Below are positions 1 through 10,270 of a stretch of DNA of 64,000 nt, one piece after another. A program made the position numbers and the translations under genes. Source of the DNA: Mesodorylaimus sp. YZB2_4. Taxonomy: Eukaryota > Nematoda > Enoplea > Dorylaimida > Dorylaimidae. Within the stretch, counting starts at the first letter, position 1; the number at the start of each line of letters is the position of its first letter. The notes under the pieces were generated by a model. It saw nothing but the letters and a program-made list of their open reading frames with translations. It was not told the origin of the DNA and searched no databases. The stretch covers positions 248,001 to 312,000 of the forward strand of contig JASANH010000863.1 in assembly GCA_030248295.1 (NCBI GenBank). The letters are read 5' to 3'.

Positions 1-431
1 AGCTTTCTTCAGGCAAAACGGGATCCTCTCAAGTAACAAAAAATCAAATCCTCTCAAAAAAATTTTTGTAGAAAATAGGTAGACCAACCTGGGTCAACGG
101 TGACCCGTTGAGCCTCTCCCGAACTCCACGCGGTTGCGAGCTACAATTTGACAATTATCCTACCCGACTTCCTGATACACGGACACCGCCGGTCGCTAAT
201 CGTGGCTGCTCGCATTCTGGCCAATCACCGATCTGTCCCAGCCGAGCCAAATTTTGAAGCCAGTCACCAAAACACCCTGGAAAACGATCAGTGCTCCCAG
301 CTTCTAATTTTTTGTGTTCAGTAGGGCCCCGTACTCGCGCTTGCTCGCCATAGCAAACTAGTGCAGAGAGTTAGCAGGAATAACCTACACAGTTGACAGG
401 ACAATGCGAGTAAAATGACCACTCTTTTCAG
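1..431 (+). other. Probable intron of peptide gene copy 1
   Basis: No coding exon is visible here. The stretch ends in a pyrimidine-rich acceptor (CTCTTTTCAG) directly before the last exon of the first tandem peptide gene, so it is most likely that gene's intron. The first exon should lie upstream of the window, because the conserved CWTV/CRTV-type coding block seen in the other copies is absent here. Confidence 0.5.
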
Positions 432-477
432 GCAGCAGTACAAGTCATTTCTGATCAGAAAACCAATAGTCGGATGA
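432..477 (+). CDS. Secreted amidated-peptide precursor family, copy 1, last exon only
   Basis: This 46-bp exon follows a TTTTCAG acceptor. Read in phase 2 it gives QQYKSFLIRKPIVG and then TGA. It matches, in length, phase and sequence, the last exons of three complete genes further along the same strand (9856, 15596, 18726). The conserved Gly before the stop is the usual donor for peptide C-terminal amidation. The signal-peptide exon is not in the window. The 3' flank resembles that of copies 3 and 4 (for example the CACAAGC and GAGTTCA words), so a whole segment was duplicated. A gypsy element is inserted 217 bp after the stop codon. I do not recognise the family. Confidence 0.72.
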
Positions 478-694
478 ACGATAATGACTGAGTTAACGGG
501 GACACAGCACACGGTGGTGGGGGATCTGAAGAATACGATATGATAACGTCACTCTATAAATGTCGACATGCACATGTATTTAGTTTCGCGTTCACAAGCA
601 CACACTGTATGTTACACACACGAGTAGAGTTCAACATGCCCCTATCTCGTTTGCCCATGTCCATACTGTATGTGCGAGTATGCTCATAATTTAC

Positions 695-894
695 TGTCAC
701 GGTAGAGTTCGTATCTCCCGCATAGATATCATATAGTGTAGCGTGCGTTAGTGTAAGGCTTGCTCGCCAGGGCTACGGCCAGAGCAGGCGACCGGTGTGA
801 TGTATGGGAGAACCGTAATATAATTCTCGTCTAGTGCGGTTGGCCTCGAGATTGCTCTTCTCCACACGCGGTCACGTCGGACGGCAACGTGACA
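695..894 (+). repeat. 5' LTR (200 bp)
   Basis: Begins TGTCAC and ends GTGACA, a short inverted terminal repeat. It differs from the 3' LTR at three sites (GATATC versus GATGTC, AAGGC versus AAAGC, TACGG versus TACTG). Confidence 0.95.
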
Positions 895-898
895 TTTC

Positions 899-916
899 TG
901 GCGAGCTTGGCAGGAG
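899..916 (+). promoter_or_regulatory. Candidate primer-binding site
   Basis: A TGG-initial stretch (TGGCGAGCTTGGCAG) begins four bases after the 5' LTR, where a tRNA 3' CCA end would pair. The donor tRNA was not identified. Confidence 0.35.
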
Positions 917-1285
917 GCCGAGGAGCGGTGGAGGAGAGTTGTGGCTAGAGTGGCGAACTCGTAAGTCGAGTTGGTTTTGGGCGTTAGAAAGTGATTGTTT
1001 TTGATTGCCGTGTAAGGTTTACACGTGCGGAATATTTGCGACCGGTTCGGTCTGCGGAATACTGCGTTTTCACGGGCAGCTGTTGGATTACGGCTTGCGG
1101 AGTACCGTGCACACGGGCAACTACGGATCGTAGTTTGCGGATTACCGTGGTGATCGCAGTCTGGAGTGACTTGCGGAGTGCGTTTGAGTGTGCACGAACC
1201 TGGTAGGGTCATTGTGTCCTTTAAGTAGGCTATTGGGTGTTTGGTGCTTCGAAAGGTGCCGTGCAGAAAGGTTTCGTTCGCAAGA

Positions 1286-2629
1286 ATGGCTGCAAAATTT
1301 AGTATCACGTATGCGGAATTGCGTGAAAAGTTACCTCCTTGGGTGAAGAAAGAGGTGTTGAAGGCCTATTGCGATGCCAACAACGTGAAGGTCTTGGCCA
1401 CGGCTACGAAGCAGGATATGGTAGACGAACTCGGCAAGGCTATCTTTGTTGGATTGGACCAAGATGCTGCGCACGGAGGTGGCAGCGGGGAAAGTACTTG
1501 GGAAACGGCCATGATTGATTTCAGCCCATACATGACTGAAAGTACGAGTAAAAAGCCGCCAAAAGGAGACGGAGAGTATGGGGGAGCGGATGAAGTGCCG
1601 GGTAAGGTGGCGCCCATGATGAATCCGCAACGTCCACGCCTGGATCAAGGCGATGGTGGCACAGGTTTTGCTCAGATGATGATGCAACAACAGGCCATGT
1701 TCTTCGAGTTCCTGTAGAAACAACAGCAGAGGCAGGACGAGGACAGGCGCCGCGAAGCTGAGGAACGGAAACGCCAGGAAGAGAGGCAATTGGAGCAGCA
1801 TAAGATGATGCTGGAACAGATGCAGGCTTTGACTGTTTTGATTCGGTCACCGCCGCAGGCTGGTAGTACGCAGCCAAGTCAAACGTCTGTAGTATCCCCG
1901 TCTGTGAATCTGCCAGGTTTAAAGATCGCAGTGTTTTCGGGCGACGTTGAAAAGATAGACCCATTCGAGTGGTTGGAGACTTTTCGTACGTATAGTACGT
2001 TAGGACGGTGGTCCGTCGCTCAAGTCATGGAGGGTATCAAAGTGTACCTCACGGGCGAGGCTTTAGCCAAGTGGAACGAGTTGACTGATACGGATAAGAA
2101 TTCTTGGGAACGTGCAACGGCCGTATGGCTGGAAAAGTTGCTCGGAGAGAAAAGGTCGCTTTTCAGAGTGCAGTTAGCTGCCCTGAAGCAGGAAAATCGT
2201 TCAGTCGCCTGGTATGCACAAGAATTCTTGCGACTGGCAAAGTTGGCCTCATTTACGGCTACGAACCAGACGGTTCGGGATAATGACTGGCCTATATGCG
2301 AAATGTATGTCGCAGGATTGCGCAACACGATTCAGAAAGAGGTTCGCAGAGATAACCCGGATAGGTTATCAGTGGCGAGGGCGATCGCGGAAAGAGCCGA
2401 GTCATGCTCTACTCTGTGTGGCGAGATAGTGGTGAAGCAACGAAATGATAGCCAACTCTCGCATGTCGGAGAAGCCAGGAATGGTAGTACAAACGACAGG
2501 GCCTGCTACCGGTGCGGACAGTTGGGTCACATAGCACGAGCATGTGTGGATCGCAGAAACGATCACGCGGGTGGTCAGCACAGGTCTCGTAGTAGTTATC
2601 CGCAGCGAAATGGCCGGAGGGAGTTTTAA
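1286..2629 (+). pseudogene. gag of the gypsy element, interrupted by a TAG stop
   Basis: The frame opens at an ATG (1286) with a short alpha-helical N-terminal region (PPWVKKEVLKAYC). It meets TAG at 1715-1717 and stays open in the same frame to TAA at 2627-2629. After the first stop come a Gln/Glu/Arg-rich coiled-coil stretch, a typical retrotransposon gag capsid core (DPFEWLETF, KWNELTD, WLEKLLGEK) and one zinc knuckle, C-x2-C-x4-H-x4-C, at 2504-2545. The family role is packaging of element RNA. The two in-frame stops could be decay or, less likely, readthrough sites: the frame also stays open past the second stop through an Arg/Ser/Gly-rich region into the protease. Confidence 0.85.
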
Positions 2630-3334
2630 AGCAGTAGAGGACGACATAGTCCAGGTCACAGAGACCAGTACGGTCGAGGACGACGTTTTTCGTCTCGGGA
2701 AAATAGTAGCAACAGTTACAGTCGTGTTAACTATCAGAATGATCGCGGACGGTCGGTTGACCGGAGGCGGAGAGTCAATTCCGTTTCGGATGACGGCTCG
2801 CGATCCGAAGAATATGGTGAGCAGAGTGACGAGTGCCAGGGGTATCGCCACGATGAGGGCCAAAATACGGTTGGCGGAAGGTGTAATACAGTGCTGGGCA
2901 TGCACAAGGATGCGCCGCATAGAGGATCGGCACCAGTTTCGCAGGAGGCGAATGCAGTAAAACGGAAAATTGGTCAGTTGAGTTACGTGTTATGCCAGGT
3001 TAATGGGCAGGACGTACCCATGATGCTGGATAGTGGCGCTACCGTAACCCTGATAAGCAAGGCAGTGGCGGAGAAAATCATACTGCGTAAAGATTGGAGG
3101 CCTAGTTCGACTAGCCCGAAAGGTCTAGGTGGAGACGGCACGCTAGAAATCGAGGCAGAGGTTGGAGTTGACCTCAAGGTTGGTTCGATAGTCGAACGAC
3201 ACGTAGTGCTGATATCGAGCACGATGGGTGGAATATCTTGGGCACAGATTTTACAGGCCCATGCCATAGCGAGCGGTACAGGTACTGTGCAGATTTGTTG
3301 CACGCTCAGGAAAAGCAGGGGCTCGTGGGAGTAG
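2630..3334 (+). pseudogene. Gypsy protease region, frameshifted
   Basis: Same frame as gag after its TAA. An Arg/Ser/Gly-rich linker is followed by a retropepsin-like segment with the active-site signature LDSGATVTLIS (about 3025-3060). Family role: cleavage of the Gag-Pol polyprotein. Towards the end the expected ILGTDF-type motif (near 3235) appears in a different frame, so there is at least one frameshift before the frame ends at 3334. No intact protease can be read. Confidence 0.8.
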
Positions 3335-4773
3335 TGTTGAGCTCTGAGTGCTCTGTGTATGTGTGCGCCGACGTTGTGATTCCGGCGAGGAGCGAAATAA
3401 TAATTGAGGCTGAGCTGCGAGCGCTGCCCAATGAGGTATCTGTTGACCAAGGGTGGTTGGAACCCAGTACGAACGTAGGAGCGGAAAAGAGGCTATTTGT
3501 GGCTCGTTCGTTGGTTAAACTGAAGGGAGACGGCCTCGTGCCAGTGATTGTAGCTAATACAGCTACGGACGATAAGGTATTGCATAAAAATACGCGAATC
3601 GGCCAGCTCACGGTCATCGATAAGGGTGACCAAGTGGTGGCAGCTTGCGGTTCTGCCGAGGGTAAACCGGTGTCCATTATGGACCCAATCGCGAAGATCG
3701 ATTGGAGGGAGTCAGAGTTTACTGAGGATCAACGGAAATGCGTTGTTAGCGTATTACGTCAATACGAAGATGCTTTTGCTAAGCATGAAGGTGATATCGG
3801 AAAGACGACGTTGCTACAACACAAAATCGTGTTGACAGGGGCGCCTCCGCCCAAGATGAGAGCCCGGAGAATACCAGAGGCAGTGAAACCAGAGGTTGAG
3901 CGGCAATTGAAGGTGATGCAAACGCACGGTTGGATCAAACCGTCGTGCAGCCCAGTATCGGCTCCGCTAGTTATAGTGCCAAAGAAGGATGGAGGCACTA
4001 GGATTTGTATCGACTTCCGGGCATTGAATGCTGTAACGAAGAAGGACTTGTACCCTATGCCACGCGTAGATGAAGCGTTGGATGCGCTGGGAGGTGCGAA
4101 GTGGTTCACGAGTTTGGACCTTCAGAGTGGGTACTGGCAGGTACCACTAAGCCCAGAGTCACAAGAATTGACGGCATTTTCAGCGCCAGGCGGGCAATTC
4201 GAGTTCACAGTAATGCCATTTGGATTAGTGAATGCGGGTGCGACCTGCGAACGACTACTGGAGATGGTCCTATCGGGACTGCAGTGGGATCACTGTTTGG
4301 TGTATATAGATGATATACTGATCTACAGTAAAACGTTTGACGATCACTTGCGGCATATCGGCAATGTGTTTGATCGGTTGGTGAAAGCGGGCTTGAAGGT
4401 TAAGCCATCAAAATGTCACTTCGCGAGGGCTGAAGTACCTTTCTTGGGTCATGTAGTTTCGAAGGCCGGAATTCACATGGACGAGAAGAAGGTTCTATCG
4501 CAGTGCAGAAGTTCCCAGGGCCACAGAATTGCACGGTGGGTGTACCAGTTGTCGGAGTACACATTTGATGTGGAACACGTGCCAGGGAAAACCAATGTGG
4601 TGGCAGATGCACTTTCTCGAAGCCCAATGTGCATGGGTTGCACAGTGGCCTTAAAAGACGGCGGGAAGAACGGCAGTGGAGTTGTCAGACCAGACGCTTC
4701 AGGAAGCGCAAAGGGCAGATCAGTTCTGTCAAGCGTTAATCGAGTATTTGGAGCGGAAAATGTTGCCCAATGA
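3238..4773 (+). pseudogene. Gypsy reverse transcriptase with most of RNase H deleted
   Basis: The RT core is well preserved: PLVIVPKKDGGTRICIDFRALN, SLDLQSGYWQVPL, MPFGLVNAG, and the catalytic YIDD at 4303-4314, followed by LGHVVSKAGI. Near 4490-4540 the reading changes frame and jumps directly from the post-thumb QKFPGPQN-like region to the very end of RNase H (EHVPGKTNVVADALSR). The roughly 200 residues that normally carry the catalytic RNase H core are missing. This copy cannot encode a working Pol. Confidence 0.9.
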
Positions 4774-5479
4774 CCCGCGGGATGCGAGACGGCTAAAGAA
4801 GCTCGCGCTGAGCTTTAGGCTCTCAGACACGGGAGTATTGTTGCATTTACCCCTGGGGCAGGAACGGAAGAACGATGACTGGATACAGATGGTAGTTCCA
4901 TCGTCTTTGCAGCGCGTGGTGTTTGACGCATTGCACGGTGATGCTATGGCAGGTCACCTGGGTTTCACGAAGACCTTTGTCAAACTGAGACAGCGGTTCT
5001 TTTGGCTTGGCATGTACAAGGACACTTTTCGTTGGTGTCAGAGCTGTCTACCATGCGCCAAGAACAAATCGTACGGCCAAACGGGTCGGGCACCCTTGAA
5101 GCCACTGTGTGTGGAGAATCCGTTCGAGTTGGTAGCGATTGATGCCATGGGCCCACTCCCTACGGATAGGGATGGCAGCAAGTATGTAGTAATCGTGAGC
5201 GATTACCTGACCAAGTATATCGAGACGCTCGCTGTGCCAGACATCAAGGCAGCGACAATAGCCCAGATCTTGGTAGACAAGATCATATGCCGATGGGGAG
5301 CACCGCGACGATTGCTGTCGGACAGAGGGGCTAATTTCACCTCGGAGTTGGTGCAGGATGTTTGCGAGGCGTTGAGTGTCAAACGATCCCTAACAGTGGC
5401 TTACAGGCCTCAGACCGATGGTCAGGTGGAGAGAGTGAATCGCGTGTTTCGCGATATGCTGAGAATGTACTGTACGTAG
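4676..5479 (+). pseudogene. Gypsy integrase, HHCC and DDE core, stop-truncated
   Basis: The frame holds an H-x4-H ... C-x2-C zinc-binding domain (HGDAMAGHLGF, CQSCLPCAK) and the catalytic core: D in AIDAMGPLP, D in LLSDRGANF and E in DGQVERVNR, spaced as in retroviral-type integrases. The frame ends at TAG 5477-5479 soon after the catalytic Glu. The continuation lies in another frame from about 5545, so a frameshift separates the core from the C-terminal domains. Confidence 0.88.
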
Positions 5480-5544
5480 ACCAAGATCACCAGGATACTT
5501 GAAGTGGTTTTGTTCCGTTTGCCCGATTCGCGTACAATACGTCA

Positions 5545-6324
5545 GTGCATGAAGCGACGGGTGAGACTCAGTTCTTTCTGATGCATAGTTTTGATGCACG
5601 GCTGGTGATCGATACGGGCATCTCGAGTGCAGCTAACAAATTTGGCAGCGCGATCGAATATCGCGAGAACGTGGTGCGGCAACTCGAGCGAGCTCGGAGG
5701 CTTGCTTATGAGAGCATAGAACGAGTGCAGGAAAAGCGTAAGGACGGTTATGACAAAAGTACTAAACCGGAGAAGGAGTTTCGGGCTGGTGATATGGTAA
5801 TGTATGAGCGGATGCATACACCAGCGGGCTTATCGTCGAAGTTGTTGGGCTCCTGGATTGGACCCTATCGTGTCACGCAAGTGATATCGGCGCACAACTT
5901 GATTATCCGTCGGCAAGGAGGATTAGTTGGCGAAGAGAAGCGTGTTCACGTAGGGCAGGTGAAGCAATATGTGCCTGAGGTGGAGAGGCCACGCAAACCG
6001 AGACTGCTGAAAGTGGGTGATGCGGTGTGGGCCAAGATGAAGTACCATCCGTACTTGCTGGCACGCATCGTGGATGAAACGGAATTCCCAGATAAGAGGC
6101 CTATAAAACCGAATTGGGTTCGAGTTCACTTCTTTGGCGAACAGAAGTACGGGCTAGTCGAGCGGGATAACGTCTTCGACTACATGCAGCACAAGGAGGT
6201 GTTAGCCTCAAGGGCGGCAGGTGTACCTCGAGCTATGCAGGCTGCGGACAGGTACTTGGCAGAGGAGAAAGACACGCGCAGTCGTGTAGTGTCTGTACGA
6301 GAAAGGCGGAAGTGGGTGCGATAG
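5545..6324 (+). CDS. Gypsy integrase C-terminal part: GPY/F module followed by a PWWP-like domain
   Basis: 259 codons in a frame different from the integrase core. The first part (AGDMVMYERM, GSWIGPYRVTQVIS, RVHVGQVKQY) is the usual GPY/F module of Ty3/gypsy integrases. Chromoviruses carry a chromodomain at this point. This element instead has about 60 residues (6010-6195) that read like a PWWP domain: KVGDAVWAKMKYHPYLLARI, then WVRVHFFGEQKYGLV and DNVFDY. These match the beta-barrel pattern GDLVWAKMKG-P-WPA-V ... FFG ... LFPY of LEDGF/HDGF-type proteins. The aromatic cage is altered: Leu stands where the second W of PWWP is expected. PWWP domains read methylated H3K36 and DNA, so a targeting role is a natural inference. 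A basic tail (VRERRKWVR) ends the frame. Confidence 0.78.
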   Translation: MHEATGETQFFLMHSFDARLVIDTGISSAANKFGSAIEYRENVVRQLERARRLAYESIERVQEKRKDGYDKSTKPEKEFRAGDMVMYERMHTPAGLSSKLLGSWIGPYRVTQVISAHNLIIRRQGGLVGEEKRVHVGQVKQYVPEVERPRKPRLLKVGDAVWAKMKYHPYLLARIVDETEFPDKRPIKPNWVRVHFFGEQKYGLVERDNVFDYMQHKEVLASRAAGVPRAMQAADRYLAEEKDTRSRVVSVRERRKWVR

Positions 6325-6450
6325 GAAATGAACACGTCCGATCAAACTCAGTGATGGATGTCAATCGAGATGACCGACTTACGACGTCAGTGATCATGAT
6401 TTTTCGGGTTCGATATTGTATGTGGTTTGAGTAGGTTTTTCGTGTAAACT

Positions 6451-6464
6451 GAGGGGGAGGTGGA
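6451..6464 (+). promoter_or_regulatory. Polypurine tract
   Basis: GAGGGGGAGGTGGA directly abuts the 3' LTR, the place and composition expected for the plus-strand primer. Confidence 0.75.
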
Positions 6465-6664
6465 TGTCACGGTAGAGTTCGTATCTCCCGCATAGATGTC
6501 ATATAGTGTAGCGTGCGTTAGTGTAAAGCTTGCTCGCCAGGGCTACTGCCAGAGCAGGCGACCGGTGTGATGTATGGGAGAACCGTAATATAATTCTCGT
6601 CTAGTGCGGTTGGCCTCGAGATTGCTCTTCTCCACACGCGGTCACGTCGGACGGCAACGTGACA
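6465..6664 (+). repeat. 3' LTR (200 bp)
   Basis: Direct repeat of 695-894 with three substitutions, followed by the TTAC target duplication at 6665-6668. Confidence 0.95.
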
Positions 6665-8821
6665 TTACCACATCACAAAGCATTCGATGTCCACACTATT
6701 CCACACGAAACAACTTGCCGTTTACATGGCACAATAATCGAAGCTATAAAGATCGTGAGCATGCTGCGCACGTAGAGTGACATCTGGTGTCGCTCGACGC
6801 AGGAAATTATCAACACTTCTAGATCTTCTGACATTATCCTCCAAGCGGTATCTCGCGCGATTTCATGTCGCAAAAGCGATGTGGACAGCACTGCCGGGGC
6901 CTGTACCCATTCATAATGACACGGAACCAGCACTTGTGGGCAGTCGGGAGATCAATACTCTCCCCTTGGCAAGAAGATATCAAACCGCTCTGATCGTGAG
7001 TCTGAATTTGGGTAAATCCTCGCGAAGTGCTTCAGAGAAGATGTACCACATTCGACTGCCCTACTAGAAGCGGCAAATCGATATACGCTGCAGTACAGAC
7101 AGGCAAACTGCACTGGACTTACGATTAGTAGTACAGTCCTGTTGCATAACGGATGGTTTTACTGAGGATGGGACCAAAATTCTTAAGTTTATTCGCTTAC
7201 GATTAGTATCCACAAGCTTTCGGCTTCAATATGGACGGCGATGCAGCACTAATATGCGGCACTGCATGATGCGCCTACCAGACCTTTTGCCATTGGGTCG
7301 GATAAATCGAAGAAACATGGAGGTGCTGTCAAGATCCGCTTCAGCTCACGATGTCCAGATCGTTTGCATGCATGCTGCCAGCATCTGCGGGCAGACACTG
7401 AACGCCGCGTTCTCCGCGACGTTTCAGGTAGTTCATTAATCTTGTACAGTACATCTCGATTCCTCCTAATCATTGCTTGCTGGCGGAAAATCTGATTATT
7501 TCGTGAGCTTTTCCACTGCACCAGCGAAGATTTCCTGTCGCATCCTATTTCTTGAATTGGTGGGGGAATAATGTCAGAATCTTAAGATATGCAAATTATG
7601 TTTTATATCTGATCAGCAATATCCGGATGATCATGTTTGAGAGTGAGTATCTTCACATTGTACAGAGGCATCACAGTTAAACTTGGTGGCAGACTAACTG
7701 GATGACGGGAAGACCAGCGCTCTGAATTAGATAAATCACGTTTTCATGAAAATGCTGTAGGAAGTTTCTGACGCTCAAGCCGTCCATTTGTGTTCATGTT
7801 TATGTTTGACTCATCACCCAACGAATGTAATCGCTCTTGAATGTGAAGGCAAGCAGATACACGAAATGATTTCCCGCAACACACAAACCCGCAAGATAGG
7901 TCTCACGAGTCAGTTGATCTTCGTGGATGAAATTTCGGGAAAAAAAGCGAACTTACGGAGAGTTGAGGGCAAATGTCTTTTTGAGGGGCAACAGTTATTA
8001 TTATCCTGTTAAGGATTCTGCCAAAAGGAAAACTTTTGGTAGTTTGATTATGAGGAGGGTTTTATGTATCTTCTTTCACTTGCAGTTTTTCTTACGCTTC
8101 ACATTTTTTAACTCCTTTAGTTGTTCTGGCCTTTTAGCGAGAGCTCAACAAAGCGAGACTCAAAATTTCCAATAACCGTGATTCAAGTCCCCTTAGCTCG
8201 AAAATTCGCGTGATCGCTTTGTTGGCACCATGACTATACCCATGTTTGGCACCGCGCAGTTGAAGAAACGCAGGCAACAAAACCCCCGCGAAATTAAAAA
8301 ACTTGTTCGACGAATGTGGTTTGAGTTTTGTTCCAATCGCTTTTTTGCAGGAATCAACTTTGAACACATGAAAATTTTGTTTGGCTTTTATTTAAAATTT
8401 TGTTTTGCTCCCGTTGTCTTCATGAAATGCAGATGTAGCTGTCGTCCGTATAACTGCTTACATTGCAAAGATCCTATTATAAAACGTTATAGAAAGGATT
8501 CATTCTTATTCGGCATTGACAATTTTATGGGTTGAGCGGGCTCATTACTCAGTGGGCGGGAATTCCGTCTTTTGTCTCGATTGATCTGCAGAGAGGGTCC
8601 ATAATGGAACCCCTCTCCTCATTGGCAATAGGCCGCCTTACCGCTCAACATGCTGTACATCAAAACAAGATTAGTCGACCTGCAAGGCTTATTTGACTCG
8701 TGCTTGAGAGGGCCCCTTTGTTCCAGCGTCGATGCAAGTGCAACAACTATGCAGCCTAGCCAATTGATGCTATTTGCAGATTGTTCTCATTGTTTTATGT
8801 TCTTGAAAACGAACGACTCTA
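6665..8821. other. Intergenic flank of peptide gene copy 1
   Basis: No convincing gene. Positions about 6770-6930 (GTGACATCTGGTGTCGCTCG onwards) resemble about 19660-19830 downstream of copy 4 (GACGACATCCGGTGTCTCTTG), showing that the duplicated unit includes long 3' flanks. The short ORF at 8230-8535 has a Cys-rich end (CRCSCRPYNCLHC) but no other coding support. Confidence 0.5.
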
Positions 8822-8976
8822 AGAACCCTCTCCTGTTACTCGTACTTCCCCACAAAGCACCTCAGACATCTTTTTTCTATAAGCAGTGCATCAACTTGTA
8901 ACACCACAGTACATACACCAGAGTTTCTTTTTCTCAGTCAGGTCTCGGGGGGCGGATGCATCTGAGGGGGCCAACG
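8822..8976 (+). repeat. Left arm of an inverted repeat bracketing peptide gene copy 2
   Basis: From AAGAACCCTCTCCTGTTACT to GGCGGATGCATCTGAGGG the sequence is a close reverse complement of 10109-10270. The peptide gene at 9339-9901 lies between the arms. Confidence 0.75.
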
Positions 8977-9338
8977 TTAACAACTAGGTGTCCCCTATTC
9001 CCACATACAGTATTGTTCATGCCTCCCCTAGATTGCCTAACAATGCTCTACACAATATCAAAAGACCGCCTACTTGACGCCCGTTTCAAATTGATTGGGA
9101 AAGACGAATAGGCGATCTCGTTAGAGACAGCGGGTGGGCTAAATTCGTGAACTGACAGATGCCCTGTGCTGTTGATTTTCAAGGATGAAACAGCCCCCCC
9201 CGTGAGTCTTAGCATTGTCCATGGGGGCGAGAGGACTCTAATTGGCCCCATCCTCTCTTCTTGATTTTGCCAGTTACTGTTCACTCAAATTTTTACCTTC
9301 GCTGCCGACAGTCGTGTCATTTCTCGCATCTTTCAGGC

Positions 9339-9901
9339 ATGGCTTATCACGATCGCAATCTCGCTGCTCTGCTTTGCATCTTCTGCCTTAGTACCGTGTG
9401 TATGGTACGCATTACGGAAGCGAGAACTTTCAGAATTTGTACATCGCCCTCTGGCCAACATGCGAAATGCTGGACGGTGGCCACTGGAGGAGAAGGTCAA
9501 CAGGACACACAGCCTACCAAGTACGTACAGTGGAAGGAAGAGCGGACAGAATGAGTTCCAGCGGCAGCCCAACCACTCTTTGAGTCCTTGTAGCCAGAAA
9601 AATGGCCTACGCTCGTGTTTTCGCAGCTCAGAAAAATTCTCTTATAAGGCCTGACAGGCGGGAGTACTTCTGGATGTTGAAACTTTTTAGAACCCAGTTC
9701 ACCTCAAATCGATGGGGTGCAATACCAAACCTATGGCATGTGAACATGCACACTATCTCTGATCTACTATGATACCACCCATTTGAAAATACCGTAGTCA
9801 AATCACAAAAGCGTGAACATGGCTTACAAAGCGCCACATTACCTAATAATTTCAGGCCGCAATACAAGGCGTTTCTGATAAGAAGGCCGATGCTAGGATG
9901 A
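9339..9901 (+). CDS. Secreted amidated-peptide precursor family, copy 2
   Basis: Two exons: 9339-9520 and 9856-9901 (donor AA|GTACGT, acceptor TTTCAG, phase 2), 75 codons plus stop. Residues 1 to about 28 form a signal peptide (LAALLCIFCLSTVCMV, then ITEA). Next come RTFRICTSPSGQHAKCWTV with a C-x9-C loop, a hydrophilic Gly/Gln/Thr-rich linker, and an end reading QYKAFLIRRPMLG-stop. The only two Cys of the mature part can form one disulfide loop. The terminal Gly would allow amidation. A plausible acceptor (CATCTTTCAG) ends two bases before the ATG, so a 5' leader intron or trans-splicing is possible. It is the most diverged of the three full copies. Family unknown to me; a secreted signalling or defence peptide is inference. 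Confidence 0.75.
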
Positions 9902-10108
9902 AGATACAACCGCCGCCGACCTGAAAATAAGATATTTTGTTATTTAAGATATGTCGATATAAGAATATTTGTTTGGCGGAGAGCGTAACGCACTCACAGA
10001 AAGGTAGAGAGAGGCATGTGCTCGTACTGTACCGTAAAACTGTTGTGCCACAAAGCTGTGCTCTCAATGCCGCAGCTGTTGTAATCCTGGTGCCCTCAGG
10101 CTCTCTTA

Positions 10109-10270
10109 GATGCATCTGCCCCCGAGACTCTGGAGAGAAAAAGACTCCCGAGACCCCTGAGAAAAAGAAACTCTTGTGTATGTACTGTGGTGTTAGAAAT
10201 TGATGCACTGCTTATACAAAAAAGATGTCTGAGGCGCTTTGTGGCGAAGTACGAGTAACAGAAGAGGGTT
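10109..10270 (-). repeat. Right arm of the inverted repeat bracketing copy 2
   Basis: Reverse complement of 8822-8976. Shared words include AGATGCATCTGCCCCCGAGA, ATGTACTGTGGTGTTA and AGATGTCTGAGGCGCTTTGTG. Confidence 0.75.

Larger units (their letters stand above)
695..6664 (+). mobile_element. Ty3/gypsy LTR retrotransposon, decayed coding region, TTAC target duplication
   Basis: A 5970-bp element bounded by two 200-bp direct LTRs that start TGTCAC and end GTGACA. The 4-bp TTAC lies on both sides (691-694 and 6665-6668). Order: LTR, gag with a CCHC knuckle, DSG protease, RT with YIDD, a remnant of RNase H, integrase with HHCC and DDE motifs, GPY/F module, PWWP-like domain, purine-rich tract, LTR. 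Integrase after RT is the Ty3/gypsy order. The LTRs differ at only three positions that I see, so the insertion looks recent, yet the coding part carries stops, frameshifts and a large deletion. It was therefore probably mobilised in trans, or decayed before its last move. Confidence 0.95.

Noticed and set aside
748-1308. 186-codon minus-strand ORF over the 5' LTR and gag leader
   Set aside because: It is antisense to the LTR and gag, has no domain, and is explained by the composition of the element.
9261-9554. Longer unspliced reading of peptide copy 2 starting at 9261 and reading through the donor
   Set aside because: Alignment with copies 3 and 4 fixes the ATG at 9339 and the donor at 9520; the read-through tail has no match in the family.
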